64,000 bases of DNA, from assembly GCF_003010935.1 (NCBI RefSeq), contig NZ_PGGN01000006.1:186001-250000 (forward strand), read 5' to 3'. The stretch's first letter is position 1. Each line of letters starts with the position of its first letter. Both the position numbers and the translations under genes were made by a program. The notes under the pieces were generated by a model, which saw nothing but the letters and a program-made list of their open reading frames with translations, was not told the DNA's origin and ran no database searches. This stretch comes from Phyllobacterium endophyticum (GTDB lineage: Bacteria > Pseudomonadota > Alphaproteobacteria > Rhizobiales > Rhizobiaceae). Below, one piece after another: positions 19,301 to 26,609 of this stretch.

Positions 19301-22300
19301 CTTTGAGGCAAGCGCCACGGTTGTTGCGCTAGGGTCGCTCACGACCCTCGTCTTGTCGGGCGAAGTACCCGTGGCCGTTACCGCGCCTTCGACCCTGCCC
19401 TTGTCGAGATCGGCCTGCGTGATCTCATGCACCGCAGTAAAGCTCGCAGCGTCTTCCGCGCCCGGCGAAAGCTCAAGCAGCTGGCCCTCTATCTTCAGTC
19501 CCGGCTCATCAAGCACCACGTCCTTCAGCGTCACATTGCCGGTGTTCTTCACCGTGAACGTATAGGTGATCTTGTCGCCGGGCCTGTTGCCGGTGGGAAC
19601 ACCCGCCGTCTTTTTGACTTCAAGCTTGCCTAGCGCCGGGAACTTTGACGTCACCGGCGCCGATATCGCCGTCACCCAATCACCGACTGGCGGCTGGCCG
19701 GTGACGCTCGCCATATTCTCGACCCCGCCTCTGTCGAGATCGGCCTGCGTCAGCGTATAGATGGCGGTGAATGTCTTCGCATCCTCCGCGTCAGGCGCAA
19801 GCGAGGCGATGGGCCCTCCGCTCAGCAAGATGCCCGGCAATTTGTCGGAGACCGCCACGTCCTTCAGCGTGACATTGCCGATGTTCTTGATCACGAATGT
19901 ATAATTGATGGTCGAACCCGCCACGTTGCCCGAGGGCTTGCCCGCCATCTTGACGATCGAGAGCTTGCCCTCTGCGAGAAGCGCCACGGTTGTTGCGTTA
20001 GGGTCGCTCACGACCCTCGTCTTGTCGGGCGAAGTACCCGTGGCCGTTACCGCGCCTTCGACCCTGCCCTTGTCGAGATCGGCCTGCGTGATCTCATGCA
20101 CCGCAGTAAAGCTCGCAGTGTCTTCCGCCCCCGGCGAAAGCTCGATCAGCTGGCCCTCTATCTTCAGCCCCGGCTCATCAAGCACCACGTCCTTCAGCGT
20201 GACATTGCCGGTGTTCTTCACCTTGAACGTATAGGTGATCTTGTCGCCAGGCCTGTTGCCGGTGGGAACTCCCGCCGTCTTTTTGACTTCGAGCTTGCCC
20301 TCTGCGAGAAGCGCCACGGTTGTCGCACTCGGGTCGCTCGCCACCCTCGTCTTGTCGGGTGCAGTACCCGTGGCCGTTACCGCGCCATCGACCCTGCCCT
20401 TGTCGAGATCGGCCTGCGTGATCTCATGAACTGCGGTAAAGCTCGCAGTGTCTTCCGCCCCCGGCGAAAGCTCGATCAGCTGGCCCTCTATCTTCAGCCC
20501 CGGCTCATCAAGCACCACGTCCTTCAGCGTGACATTGCCGGTGTTCTTCACCTTGAACGTATAGGTGATCTTGTCGCCAGGCCTGTTGCCGGTGGGAACT
20601 CCCGCCGTCTTTTTGACTTCGAGCTTGCCCTCTGCGAGAAGCGCCACGGTTGTCGCACTCGGGTCGCTCGCCACCCTCGTCTTGTCGGGTGCAGTACCCG
20701 TGGCCGTTACCGCGCCATCGACCCTGCCCTTGTCGAGATCGGCCTGCGTGATCTCATGCACCGCGGTAAAGCTCGCAGCGTCTTCCGCGCCCGGCGAAAG
20801 CTCAAGCAGCTGGCCCTCTATCTTCAGCCCCGGCTCATCAAGCACCACGTCCTTCAGCGTGACATTGCCGGTGTTCTTGATCACGAATGTATAATCGATG
20901 GTCGAACCCGCCACATTGCCCGAGGGCTTGCCCGCCGTCTTGACGATCGAGAGCTTGCCCTCTGCGAGAAGCGCCACGCTTGTCGCACTCGGCGCGCTCG
21001 TCACCCTCGTCTTGTCGGGCGAAGTACCCGTGGCCGTTACCGCGCCATCGACCCTGCCCTTGTCGAGATCGGCCTGGGTGATCTCATGCACTGCGGTAAA
21101 GCTCGCAGTGTCTTCCTCGCCCGGCGAAAGCTCTAGCAGCTGGCCCTCTATCTTCAGCCCCGGCTCGTCAAGCACCACGTCCTTCAGCGTCACATTGCCG
21201 GTGTTCTTCACCTTGAACGTATAGGTGATCGTATCGCCGAGCCTGTTGCCGGTGGGAACTCCTGCCGTCTTTTTGACTTCAAGCTTGCCTAGCGCCGGGA
21301 ACTTTGACGTCACCGTCGTCGAGGTTGCCGTTACCGGAACACCGACTGGCGGCTGGCCGGTGACGCTCGCCATATTCTCGACCCCGCCTCTGTCGAGATC
21401 GGCCTGCGTCAGCGTATAGATGGCGGTGAATGTCTTCGCATCCTCCGCGTCAGGCGCAAGCAAGGCGATGGGCCCTCCGCTCAGCACGATGCCCGGCAAT
21501 TTGTCCGAGACCGCCACGTCCTTCAGCGTGACATTGCCGGTGTTCCTGATCACGAATGTATAATTGATGGTCGAACCCGGCGTGCTGCCAGAAGGCTTGC
21601 CAGCCGTCTTGACGATCGACAGCGCTGGACTTTTGTCCAAAGTCACGCCCACAGTTGAGGGTAAGCTCGCGAACTTGTCGCCCTGAGGCGTTACACCGGT
21701 AGCCGTCGCCTCATTGGATACGATTCCACCGTCGAAATCCGCTTGAGTAAGTGTATATTGCGCCGTGTAGGCGGTTTTCTCGGTTTCTCCAGGGGAGAGT
21801 TTGGCAATCGGCTTGCCAGTCAGCACCAGGCCGGGAAGTGTGTCCTCCACAACAATATTCGTCAGTGTGACGTCACCCGTGTTCTTGACGGTGAACGTGT
21901 AGTCAATCACACCTCCCACCGCCATTACCGTCGGACCTTCGGCATCCTTGAACAACATCAGGTCAGGAGCCGCACCGGTAAACATAGTCAGTGTCTTTCC
22001 CGGTAGGCTGGTGGTTGTTTCGCCGGATGGCGTGCTCCCGGTGGCAGTGGCGGAATTTTCCAGCTGCCCCGCATCGACATCGGCCTGAGTAAGAGCGTAG
22101 CTGGCGGTAAACGTGGATTTGTCTTCAGCACCAGGCGCCAGAGAAGCGATCGGGCCGCCTTTCAGATCGACGCCCTTCAGCGATTCGGAGAGTGTTATGT
22201 TGGTCAGGGTTACAGTGCCGATATTCCTGATCGTAAACGTATAGGGAATAACAGAGTCGGCCTTGAAGCCGTTTGAAGGTTTTCCTGCCTCTTTTGCGAT

Positions 22301-22903
22301 GGCCAAGCCTTTTACCTGATCGAAGGTGACCGTCACCGGCGCCGATATCGCCGTCACCCGGTCACCGACTGGCGGCTTTCCGGCAACCGACGCCACATTC
22401 TCGACCTTGCCGGCGTCAACGTCTTTTTGCGTCAGCGTGTAAGTGGCCGTGAACGTTTGTGTATCTTCCGCCCCCGGCGCAAGCGAGGCGAGGGGGCCGC
22501 CCTTCAGCACAACACCTGGCAGTGTGTCCGTCGCGCTCACATTTGTCAGCGCCACATTGCCGATGTTCTTGATCACGAATGTATAATCAATGGTCGAACC
22601 CGCCACATTGCCCGAGGGCTTGCCCGCCGTCTTGACGATCGAGAGTTTGCCCTCCGCGAGAAGCCCCACGGTTGTTTCGCTAGGGCCGCTCACGACCTTC
22701 GTCTTGTCGGGTGCAGCACCCGTGGCAATCACCGCGCCATCGACCCTGCCCTTGTCGAGATCGGCCTGCGTGATCTCATGCACTGCGGTAAAGCTCGCAG
22801 TGTCTTCCTCGCCCGGCGAAAGCTCTAGCAGCTGGCCCTCTATCTTCAGCCCCGGCTCATCAAGCACCACGTCCTTCAGCGTCACATTGCCGGTGTTCTT
22901 CAC
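16394..22903 (-). CDS. C-terminal part of the giant repeat protein
   Basis: 2,169 residues; the ATG at 22903 lies inside a repeat and is not a natural start. It holds about sixteen repeats of roughly 110 residues with the pattern KTAGxPSGN...YTFxxKNTGNVTLxxV...LAPGxEDxxxFTAxYxLTQADxDxGxVxNxAxxTG. Near residues 1700-1760 is a Gly/Ala-rich linker (SSGGGEGGAAPIDSGES). Then come a DUF11 domain (DVSITKQAGLRQI...), an SdrD-B-like fold with a calcium-type loop DDVNNNGYADPDEPG, and a last domain ending near TYELNIETRTEADQ that follows such proteins in other alphaproteobacteria. Confidence 0.82.
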   Translation of the reverse strand: MKNTGNVTLKDVVLDEPGLKIEGQLLELSPGEEDTASFTAVHEITQADLDKGRVDGAVIATGAAPDKTKVVSGPSETTVGLLAEGKLSIVKTAGKPSGNVAGSTIDYTFVIKNIGNVALTNVSATDTLPGVVLKGGPLASLAPGAEDTQTFTATYTLTQKDVDAGKVENVASVAGKPPVGDRVTAISAPVTVTFDQVKGLAIAKEAGKPSNGFKADSVIPYTFTIRNIGTVTLTNITLSESLKGVDLKGGPIASLAPGAEDKSTFTASYALTQADVDAGQLENSATATGSTPSGETTTSLPGKTLTMFTGAAPDLMLFKDAEGPTVMAVGGVIDYTFTVKNTGDVTLTNIVVEDTLPGLVLTGKPIAKLSPGETEKTAYTAQYTLTQADFDGGIVSNEATATGVTPQGDKFASLPSTVGVTLDKSPALSIVKTAGKPSGSTPGSTINYTFVIRNTGNVTLKDVAVSDKLPGIVLSGGPIALLAPDAEDAKTFTAIYTLTQADLDRGGVENMASVTGQPPVGVPVTATSTTVTSKFPALGKLEVKKTAGVPTGNRLGDTITYTFKVKNTGNVTLKDVVLDEPGLKIEGQLLELSPGEEDTASFTAVHEITQADLDKGRVDGAVTATGTSPDKTRVTSAPSATSVALLAEGKLSIVKTAGKPSGNVAGSTIDYTFVIKNTGNVTLKDVVLDEPGLKIEGQLLELSPGAEDAASFTAVHEITQADLDKGRVDGAVTATGTAPDKTRVASDPSATTVALLAEGKLEVKKTAGVPTGNRPGDKITYTFKVKNTGNVTLKDVVLDEPGLKIEGQLIELSPGAEDTASFTAVHEITQADLDKGRVDGAVTATGTAPDKTRVASDPSATTVALLAEGKLEVKKTAGVPTGNRPGDKITYTFKVKNTGNVTLKDVVLDEPGLKIEGQLIELSPGAEDTASFTAVHEITQADLDKGRVEGAVTATGTSPDKTRVVSDPNATTVALLAEGKLSIVKMAGKPSGNVAGSTINYTFVIKNIGNVTLKDVAVSDKLPGILLSGGPIASLAPDAEDAKTFTAIYTLTQADLDRGGVENMASVTGQPPVGDWVTAISAPVTSKFPALGKLEVKKTAGVPTGNRPGDKITYTFTVKNTGNVTLKDVVLDEPGLKIEGQLLELSPGAEDAASFTAVHEITQADLDKGRVEGAVTATGTSPDKTRVVSDPSATTVALASKPEMAIAKKADRTSFAKVGDKITYIFTITNIGNVTLRNLVVSDKLLSTLPICRVQQLAPAAETSCSADHIVKQADLDTGAVRNVATLTGDGPDGTPLMPIESAPVTTVADVVSKLTVEKTADAPAVVQAGNTIKYTFVVRNEGNVTLSNVTVQDTLPGVVLKGGPIAALAPGEANSTSFSATYVLTQKDVDAGKVVNKATATGTHSRRPVAGEGLIIFGEEPIKSPEVTVPVALAAGPELTILKRAGAPSGNTPGATIAYDFVITNTGNVTLSDVTVTDALPGVLLKGQPIKSLAPGEVNTTAYQAVYTLKQSDIDAGSVENTANVKANPPTGVPITAISPKVSTPIVAAAKLDLLKSIGKPSGRTAGASVPYTFKVSNSGNVTLVNITITDILPGIVIKGGPIPVLAPGQTDTTTFTATYILTQADIVAKRVLNKAKAHGRVPAKAPPKTAMFVRKDVPMIARSVGTPGELNGAPMPLRAPGDEVSSGGGEGGAAPIDSGESAALLEIGEENPELDLVKTGRFNDENGDGHANADETITYRFVVGNKGTATIHDVSVVDEGPVFNGRPAQNKLSRREPVSASIEPGKNQTFTATYRLGQDDIDAAASLEGGVKNKATAQGYNGDGATSTLFHSPESSSVIDLPAADGKDVSITKQAGLRQIRRGEKAPFTIKVVNNNLGNVGAISVTDVLPSGFRYVEGSATVNGVAAIPVILGRNVRFDNLRLGPKADLTIRLQMLALSTAEPGKHTNRARVDEAGGGQLAPEAGATIEIIIDPVFDCGDIAGKVFDDVNNNGYADPDEPGLPGVRVATVKGLLVTTDKHGRFHVACADLPDKRIGSNFIMKLDPRTLPTGYSVTTENPRVIRLTAGKMSKLNFGASIGHVVRLDLTDGAFEDGTTVLKMEWSDSLDGLVEVLKAQPSTLRIFYLVTVARKLAEERLAEIGEDIGKRWKAAGGTYELNIETRTEADQ

Positions 22904-24000
22904 CGTGAACGTATAGGTGATCGTATCGCCGAGCCTGTTGCCGGTGGAACTCCCGCAGTCTTTTTGACTTCAAGCTTGCCCTCCGCGAGAAGCGGCACGC
23001 TTGTCGCACTCGGCGCGCTCGCCACCCTCGTCTTGTCGGGCGAAGTACCCGCGGCAATCACCGCGCCATCGACCCTGCCCTTGTCGAGATCGGCCTGCGT
23101 GATCTCATGCACCGCAGTAAAGCTCGCAGCGTCTTCCGCCCCCGGCGAAAGCTCAAGCAGCTGGCCCTCTATCTTCAGCCCCGGCTCATCAAGCACCACG
23201 TCCTTCAGCGTGACATTGCCGGTGTTCTTCACCTTGAACGTATAGGTGATCTTGTCGCCGAGCCTGTTGCCGGTGGGAACTCCCGCCGTCTTTTTGACCA
23301 TCAGTCCGGGTAAAGGTATCCCGGTGGTCGCAGTGCTGGGCTTTGGCTCGGGCAAGGGAGGACTGCCGGGGGGCGGCGTTCCGGTGACCGTCGCAGTGTT
23401 CTCCACCTTGCCGGCCGCTACATCAGCCTCGGTCAGCTTGTAGACCGCCGTCACCGTCTTTACGCCGGTGGCAAGAGTGCCGATCGTGAATGCGGGAAGT
23501 TTGCCTAGCTTGTCGTCAGTGATCTTCACCCCTGTCAAAGTCACGTTGCCGGTGTTTTCCACCTTGAACGTATAGGTGATCGTGTCGCCGGCCTTGCTGC
23601 CAGATGGAGCGCCGGATGTCTTTTCGATTGACAGACCTGACAAAGCGGGAAGCGTAACCGTTGCCGATGAAGGCAAGCTTGTAAGCGTCTTGCCATCAGG
23701 CGTGCTACCGCTTGCGCTCGCCGTATTGATGATCTGGGTTCCACCCGCCTTCTTGAGGTCGGCATCGGTCAGGGCATAGGTAGCGGTAAAGGTCGTCTCG
23801 TCGACTGTCGGCTTGTCCCTGGAGCCTGCGGCTAGCGTAATTGGCTCGCCCTTGATGACCACACCCGGCATCGTGTCCGTTATCTGCACATTCGTCAGCG
23901 GAAACGCACCAGGATTTGAAACCTTGAATTTATAGGTGATAAGCGCGCCGACAGCGAACACAGCGGGCGGTGTCGCGGTTTTAACGAGCTGGATATCAGG
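17390..24000 (-). repeat. Array of about nineteen ~330-bp coding repeats
   Basis: Coding repeats of about 330 bases (110 residues) in the giant gene, each with KNTGNVTL-like and LTQADxDxG motifs. Outer copies (17.4-19.2 kb, 21.7-22.6 kb, 23.3-24.0 kb) are diverged. Copies between about 19.3 and 21.6 kb, and around 22.6-23.3 kb, are nearly identical in DNA. That mosaic suggests recent duplication or gene conversion in the centre. Confidence 0.9.
20106..20758 (-). repeat. Perfect direct tandem copy, unit 330 bp
   Basis: By eye, bases from about 20106 to 20428 are identical to those 330 bases further on (20436 to 20758). The first differences are CTGCGG against CCGCAG at the left edge and CATGAA against CATGCA at the right. 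It encodes two consecutive identical repeats (KLEVKKTAGVPTGNRPGD). It is a hotspot for unequal crossing over and a known trouble spot for short-read assembly. Confidence 0.85.
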
Positions 24001-25146
24001 ATATAGAATCGTAACGCGGGCCTTGCCAGATTCGCCATTAGCTGTCGTGGCCGGTTTTCTTTTGTCATAGAGGCCATTCTTGAACGTATATTCTACAGGC
24101 GTCGGCGAACCGCGGAATCCGGCCTCCGGATTGAAGGTCAAGCCACCCGTGTGGTCATCGTAGGTCCACGTGCCCTGACCCTTAACAGTGAAGCCGGTAA
24201 TCGCGTCCCCGAGCGCTTCTCCACGTTTGATCGTGACGGGACTGCTCGCGCCTGACGGCAGCACGAGGCTTACCGTTCCTTTGGCGAAACTTGTCACGGA
24301 ACTGACCGAAAATGCCCCTCCTGCCAGTTCGTTTCCATCATTCTCCAAAATGTGCAGGGTGACGGGCGTTCCGGACTCGGCCTCCTTGCGATCATCCTTG
24401 GCGGCAGGTTTGCGCATATCCGAGCATTTGAGATCGAACGACTGGGATTCCTTGTAGCTGTGGTCGTCGAGGGCAACCGTAAGCTTATTGACGCCGATAC
24501 GGCCCATGCGGAAAACGCTGGTCTTGGAATAGGAAACTTCCGCTCCGGATGTCGGCTCGTTACTATAGGTTTTATCACCGATGGCGCTGAAAACGCTGTC
24601 CACCCCGGCCACAGTGCCGAATTCTCGCGGAAGCGTGGATTGCCTGGAAATACGGACAAATTCGACCGGAGGCGCGCATAGCTCAATAAACAGGCGCTCC
24701 TGATTGGGGCCGTCCAGATCGTTATATTGAACGAAGACTTCCGCCTCGACCGCTACGCCGCCTTTATCGGTCGCGAGATTGTAGGTTCCCGCCTCGTAGA
24801 TATACCAATCGGCCCATATCGCGGCGCTGCCTTTGCCCATTATCGAGGCAATGCCTGGCTTTTTCAAATCATTGTGAACCGAAAACTCATTGGCGCTCGT
24901 TCCAGTCGATGCCTTCGCCACCAGGTCTACGTTTTTCCCGCCGACAGTGCCTGCGTTCTTGAAAAGGGCGCGCTTGTTTGAACCACTGGTGGCATCGCTA
25001 AAATCCGATTGTTTTAAATCGTTGAACTTAAGTTCGGCGGCAGACGCGGGAGCGGTTGCCGCGATCAATGCGAAGACGACCGCGAGAAAAATGAAGGGGC
25101 AAATCAGCCATTTGATGCTGGAAAGGCGGGCGCAATATGTTGTCAA
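22900..25146 (-). CDS. N-terminal part of the giant repeat protein
   Basis: 748 residues from a TTG at 25146; no ATG or GTG fits. The signal peptide has a hydrophobic core ICPFIFLAVVFALIA and a likely cleavage at ASA-AE near residue 36. Residues 37-250 form a domain I do not recognise, rich in Ser/Asp/Lys. A cadherin- or Ig-like domain follows (DDRKEAESGTPVTLHILENDGNE...). Four DUF7507-type repeats start at IQLVKTATPPAVF; the fourth is cut by the frameshift, and the last dozen or so residues are out of frame. An AT-rich upstream region precedes it. Confidence 0.82.
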   Translation of the reverse strand: MTTYCARLSSIKWLICPFIFLAVVFALIAATAPASAAELKFNDLKQSDFSDATSGSNKRALFKNAGTVGGKNVDLVAKASTGTSANEFSVHNDLKKPGIASIMGKGSAAIWADWYIYEAGTYNLATDKGGVAVEAEVFVQYNDLDGPNQERLFIELCAPPVEFVRISRQSTLPREFGTVAGVDSVFSAIGDKTYSNEPTSGAEVSYSKTSVFRMGRIGVNKLTVALDDHSYKESQSFDLKCSDMRKPAAKDDRKEAESGTPVTLHILENDGNELAGGAFSVSSVTSFAKGTVSLVLPSGASSPVTIKRGEALGDAITGFTVKGQGTWTYDDHTGGLTFNPEAGFRGSPTPVEYTFKNGLYDKRKPATTANGESGKARVTILYPDIQLVKTATPPAVFAVGALITYKFKVSNPGAFPLTNVQITDTMPGVVIKGEPITLAAGSRDKPTVDETTFTATYALTDADLKKAGGTQIINTASASGSTPDGKTLTSLPSSATVTLPALSGLSIEKTSGAPSGSKAGDTITYTFKVENTGNVTLTGVKITDDKLGKLPAFTIGTLATGVKTVTAVYKLTEADVAAGKVENTATVTGTPPPGSPPLPEPKPSTATTGIPLPGLMVKKTAGVPTGNRLGDKITYTFKVKNTGNVTLKDVVLDEPGLKIEGQLLELSPGAEDAASFTAVHEITQADLDKGRVDGAVIAAGTSPDKTRVASAPSATSVPLLAEGKLEVKKTAGVPPATGSAIRSPIRSR

Positions 25147-25757
25147 TGAAATACCTGTCTTTTCAAAATTCAGTCGCGCTAAAATACAACTTTAAGTAGT
25201 ACTAACTCAAAACAGCAAAATCAAAATGATCAAAAACAAGGCAAACTATGAACCTGCTATATTTGTCCACTGGACTACAGTCAAGGACAAAAATATTTCA
25301 GCTACGGATAAAATAGTCCTAAATTCAACATGTTAGGTCAAATACAGCAACTAGCGATGTGTAGCCGATTGTATTTCCAAAATAGACAAAGCATGACGTC
25401 CACCCTGAAAACGCACACTTTATACGTGCACCCCCTGACCGCGCCTGCCGCCCTGTCTCGATACCGCCATCGAAACATTCCTCCCCGGATTGCTCCGGCA
25501 CCTGATGTCGGCGGATAATTTCGGTCGGATGTCGGCTTCAGACCCATCTGGCTTGACCGTTGCGCCTGTCTCCCGCCGAAGTTGTATTTCTTTGGCAAGA
25601 TTGCTACCGTCGCCTTCACCTGGAAAGGACGAAACGGACTGCCGGAACTGGCGGTCACCGAAACGAATTCCCAGGCAGTCGAGCGTCCGGGAGGCTGACG
25701 GCTCCAGGAACCAATCCGTCGCAAGTGCATTTGGTTACGAGCCGTGGGAGTTTAGCG
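25147..25757. other. AT-rich intergenic region between giant gene and Ku
   Basis: 611 bases without a supported gene. The first 250 or so (25150-25400) are strongly AT-rich against the rest of the window, with A-runs and TTTTTG/CAAAAA tracts. They should contain the promoter of the giant gene, reading leftwards, and could bind a nucleoid protein such as a MucR/Ros- or H-NS-like silencer. The second half has normal GC and leads to the Ku start. Open frames here on both strands show no family features. No EcfG motif of correct spacing was found ahead of Ku. Confidence 0.6.
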
Positions 25758-26606
25758 TTGGCGCCAAGAGCAAACTGGAAGGGTTTTCTGAAAGTAGCGG
25801 AGCTTACTTGCCCCGTTGCCCTTTATACCGCCGCTTCAACTTCCGAAAGAATAGCCTTCCACACGCTCAACCGCGCAACGGGACACAGGGTGCATCGGCA
25901 GTTCATCGATACGGACAACGGCAAGCCGGTAGAGAAGGACGACCAGGTCAAGGGCTACCCCGTCGGCGACAATAATTACATCGTGCTTGAGCCTGACGAG
26001 ATTGCTGCCGCAGTGCCGGAGAGCGACAAGACGCTTGCTGTCGAGGCGTTTGTGTCATGCGATGATGTGGATGACGTCTTCTTCGACAAGCCCTACTATC
26101 TGGCCCCGAGCGACAAGCATGGCGAAGAGGCCTTCGCTCTTATCCGCGACGGTCTGGCCAAGAAGAATGCCGTCGCCGTCGCGCAGACCGTGCTGTTCCG
26201 CCGCGAACGTACGCTGTTTATCCGCGCTTTCAATGGCGGGCTGCTCGCCAACACCTTGCATTTCGACTATGAAGTGCGCTCCGCCAGGGAAGCATTCAGC
26301 GACGTTCCCGAGATGAAGATTACTGGCGAGATGCTGGATCTTGCCAAGCACATTATCGAGACCAAGCGTGGAACATTCGATCCGTCCCAGTACAAGGATC
26401 GGTACGAAGCCGCGCTTGCGGAACTTGTGCGGGCAAAGCTCGAAGGCAAGCCTCTTCCGGAGAGGAAGCCGGCCAAATCCGAAAAGGTCGTGGATCTCAT
26501 GGAAGCCCTGCGCCAGAGCGCCGGTGTCGGAAAGAAGGAAGCCAGCGCCAGGAAAGGCCCCGCCCGCAAGGCGAAAGCGGAGCCCGCACGGAGGAAGGCG
26601 AGCTAG
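25758..26606 (+). CDS. Ku protein, DNA end-joining
   Basis: 282 residues from a TTG at 25758 with a GGGAG site; this gives the family start (M)APRANWKGFLKVAELTCPVALY. The frame is open to 25560, but the extra 66 residues match nothing. Core Ku motifs include IAFHTLNRATGHRV, KGYPVGDNNYIVLEPDEI and DVFFDKPYYLAP. The C-terminal tail after residue 230 is Lys/Ala/Arg rich (KKEASARKGPARK), typical of DNA-binding extensions. It binds DNA ends as a homodimer and recruits LigD, whose gene begins three bases after the stop. Confidence 0.93.
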   Translation: MAPRANWKGFLKVAELTCPVALYTAASTSERIAFHTLNRATGHRVHRQFIDTDNGKPVEKDDQVKGYPVGDNNYIVLEPDEIAAAVPESDKTLAVEAFVSCDDVDDVFFDKPYYLAPSDKHGEEAFALIRDGLAKKNAVAVAQTVLFRRERTLFIRAFNGGLLANTLHFDYEVRSAREAFSDVPEMKITGEMLDLAKHIIETKRGTFDPSQYKDRYEAALAELVRAKLEGKPLPERKPAKSEKVVDLMEALRQSAGVGKKEASARKGPARKAKAEPARRKAS

Positions 26607-26609
26607 TCC

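Larger units (their letters stand above)
16394..25146 (-). pseudogene. Giant DUF7507/DUF11 repeat surface protein, frame broken by one base
   Basis: The two frames 22900-25146 and 16394-22903 make up one gene. The span of 8,753 bases plus one gives 2,918 codons exactly. At 22941-22950 the sequence is CCGGTGGAAC, whereas the sister repeats read CCGGTGGGAAC, so one G of a G-run is missing. Restored, the product is about 2,917 residues: signal peptide, N-terminal domain, cadherin-like domain, about nineteen DUF7507 repeats, one DUF11 domain, an SdrD-B-like domain and a conserved C-terminal domain. The Sec signal argues against export by the adjacent type I system. It may be displayed on the surface, perhaps through the co-translated barrel. 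Confidence 0.82.

Noticed and set aside
20096-21136. 346-residue open frame on the plus strand inside the giant gene, and many 60-110 residue relatives
   Set aside because: They are antisense shadows of the repeat array; they recur with the same period as the DUF7507 repeats and have no independent start signals.
22900-22950. Programmed ribosomal frameshift joining the two frames of the giant gene
   Set aside because: The site lacks a slippery heptamer, and the sister repeats hold an extra G at that point, so a deletion explains it more simply.
17390-24000. CRISPR-like or satellite array
   Set aside because: Units are 330 bp, coding, diverged in a protein-preserving way and have no unique spacers.
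16394-25146. Giant protein as the substrate of the adjacent type I system
   Set aside because: It has a clear N-terminal signal peptide and no RTX nonapeptides or C-terminal type I signal seen.
25338-25730. 130-residue minus-strand frame between giant gene and Ku
   Set aside because: No ribosome site, biased composition, no recognisable family.
25644-25736. EcfG promoter ahead of Ku
   Set aside because: Two GGAAC boxes lack a CGTT/GGTT at 16-17 bases; one has GGTT at 21 bases, too far.
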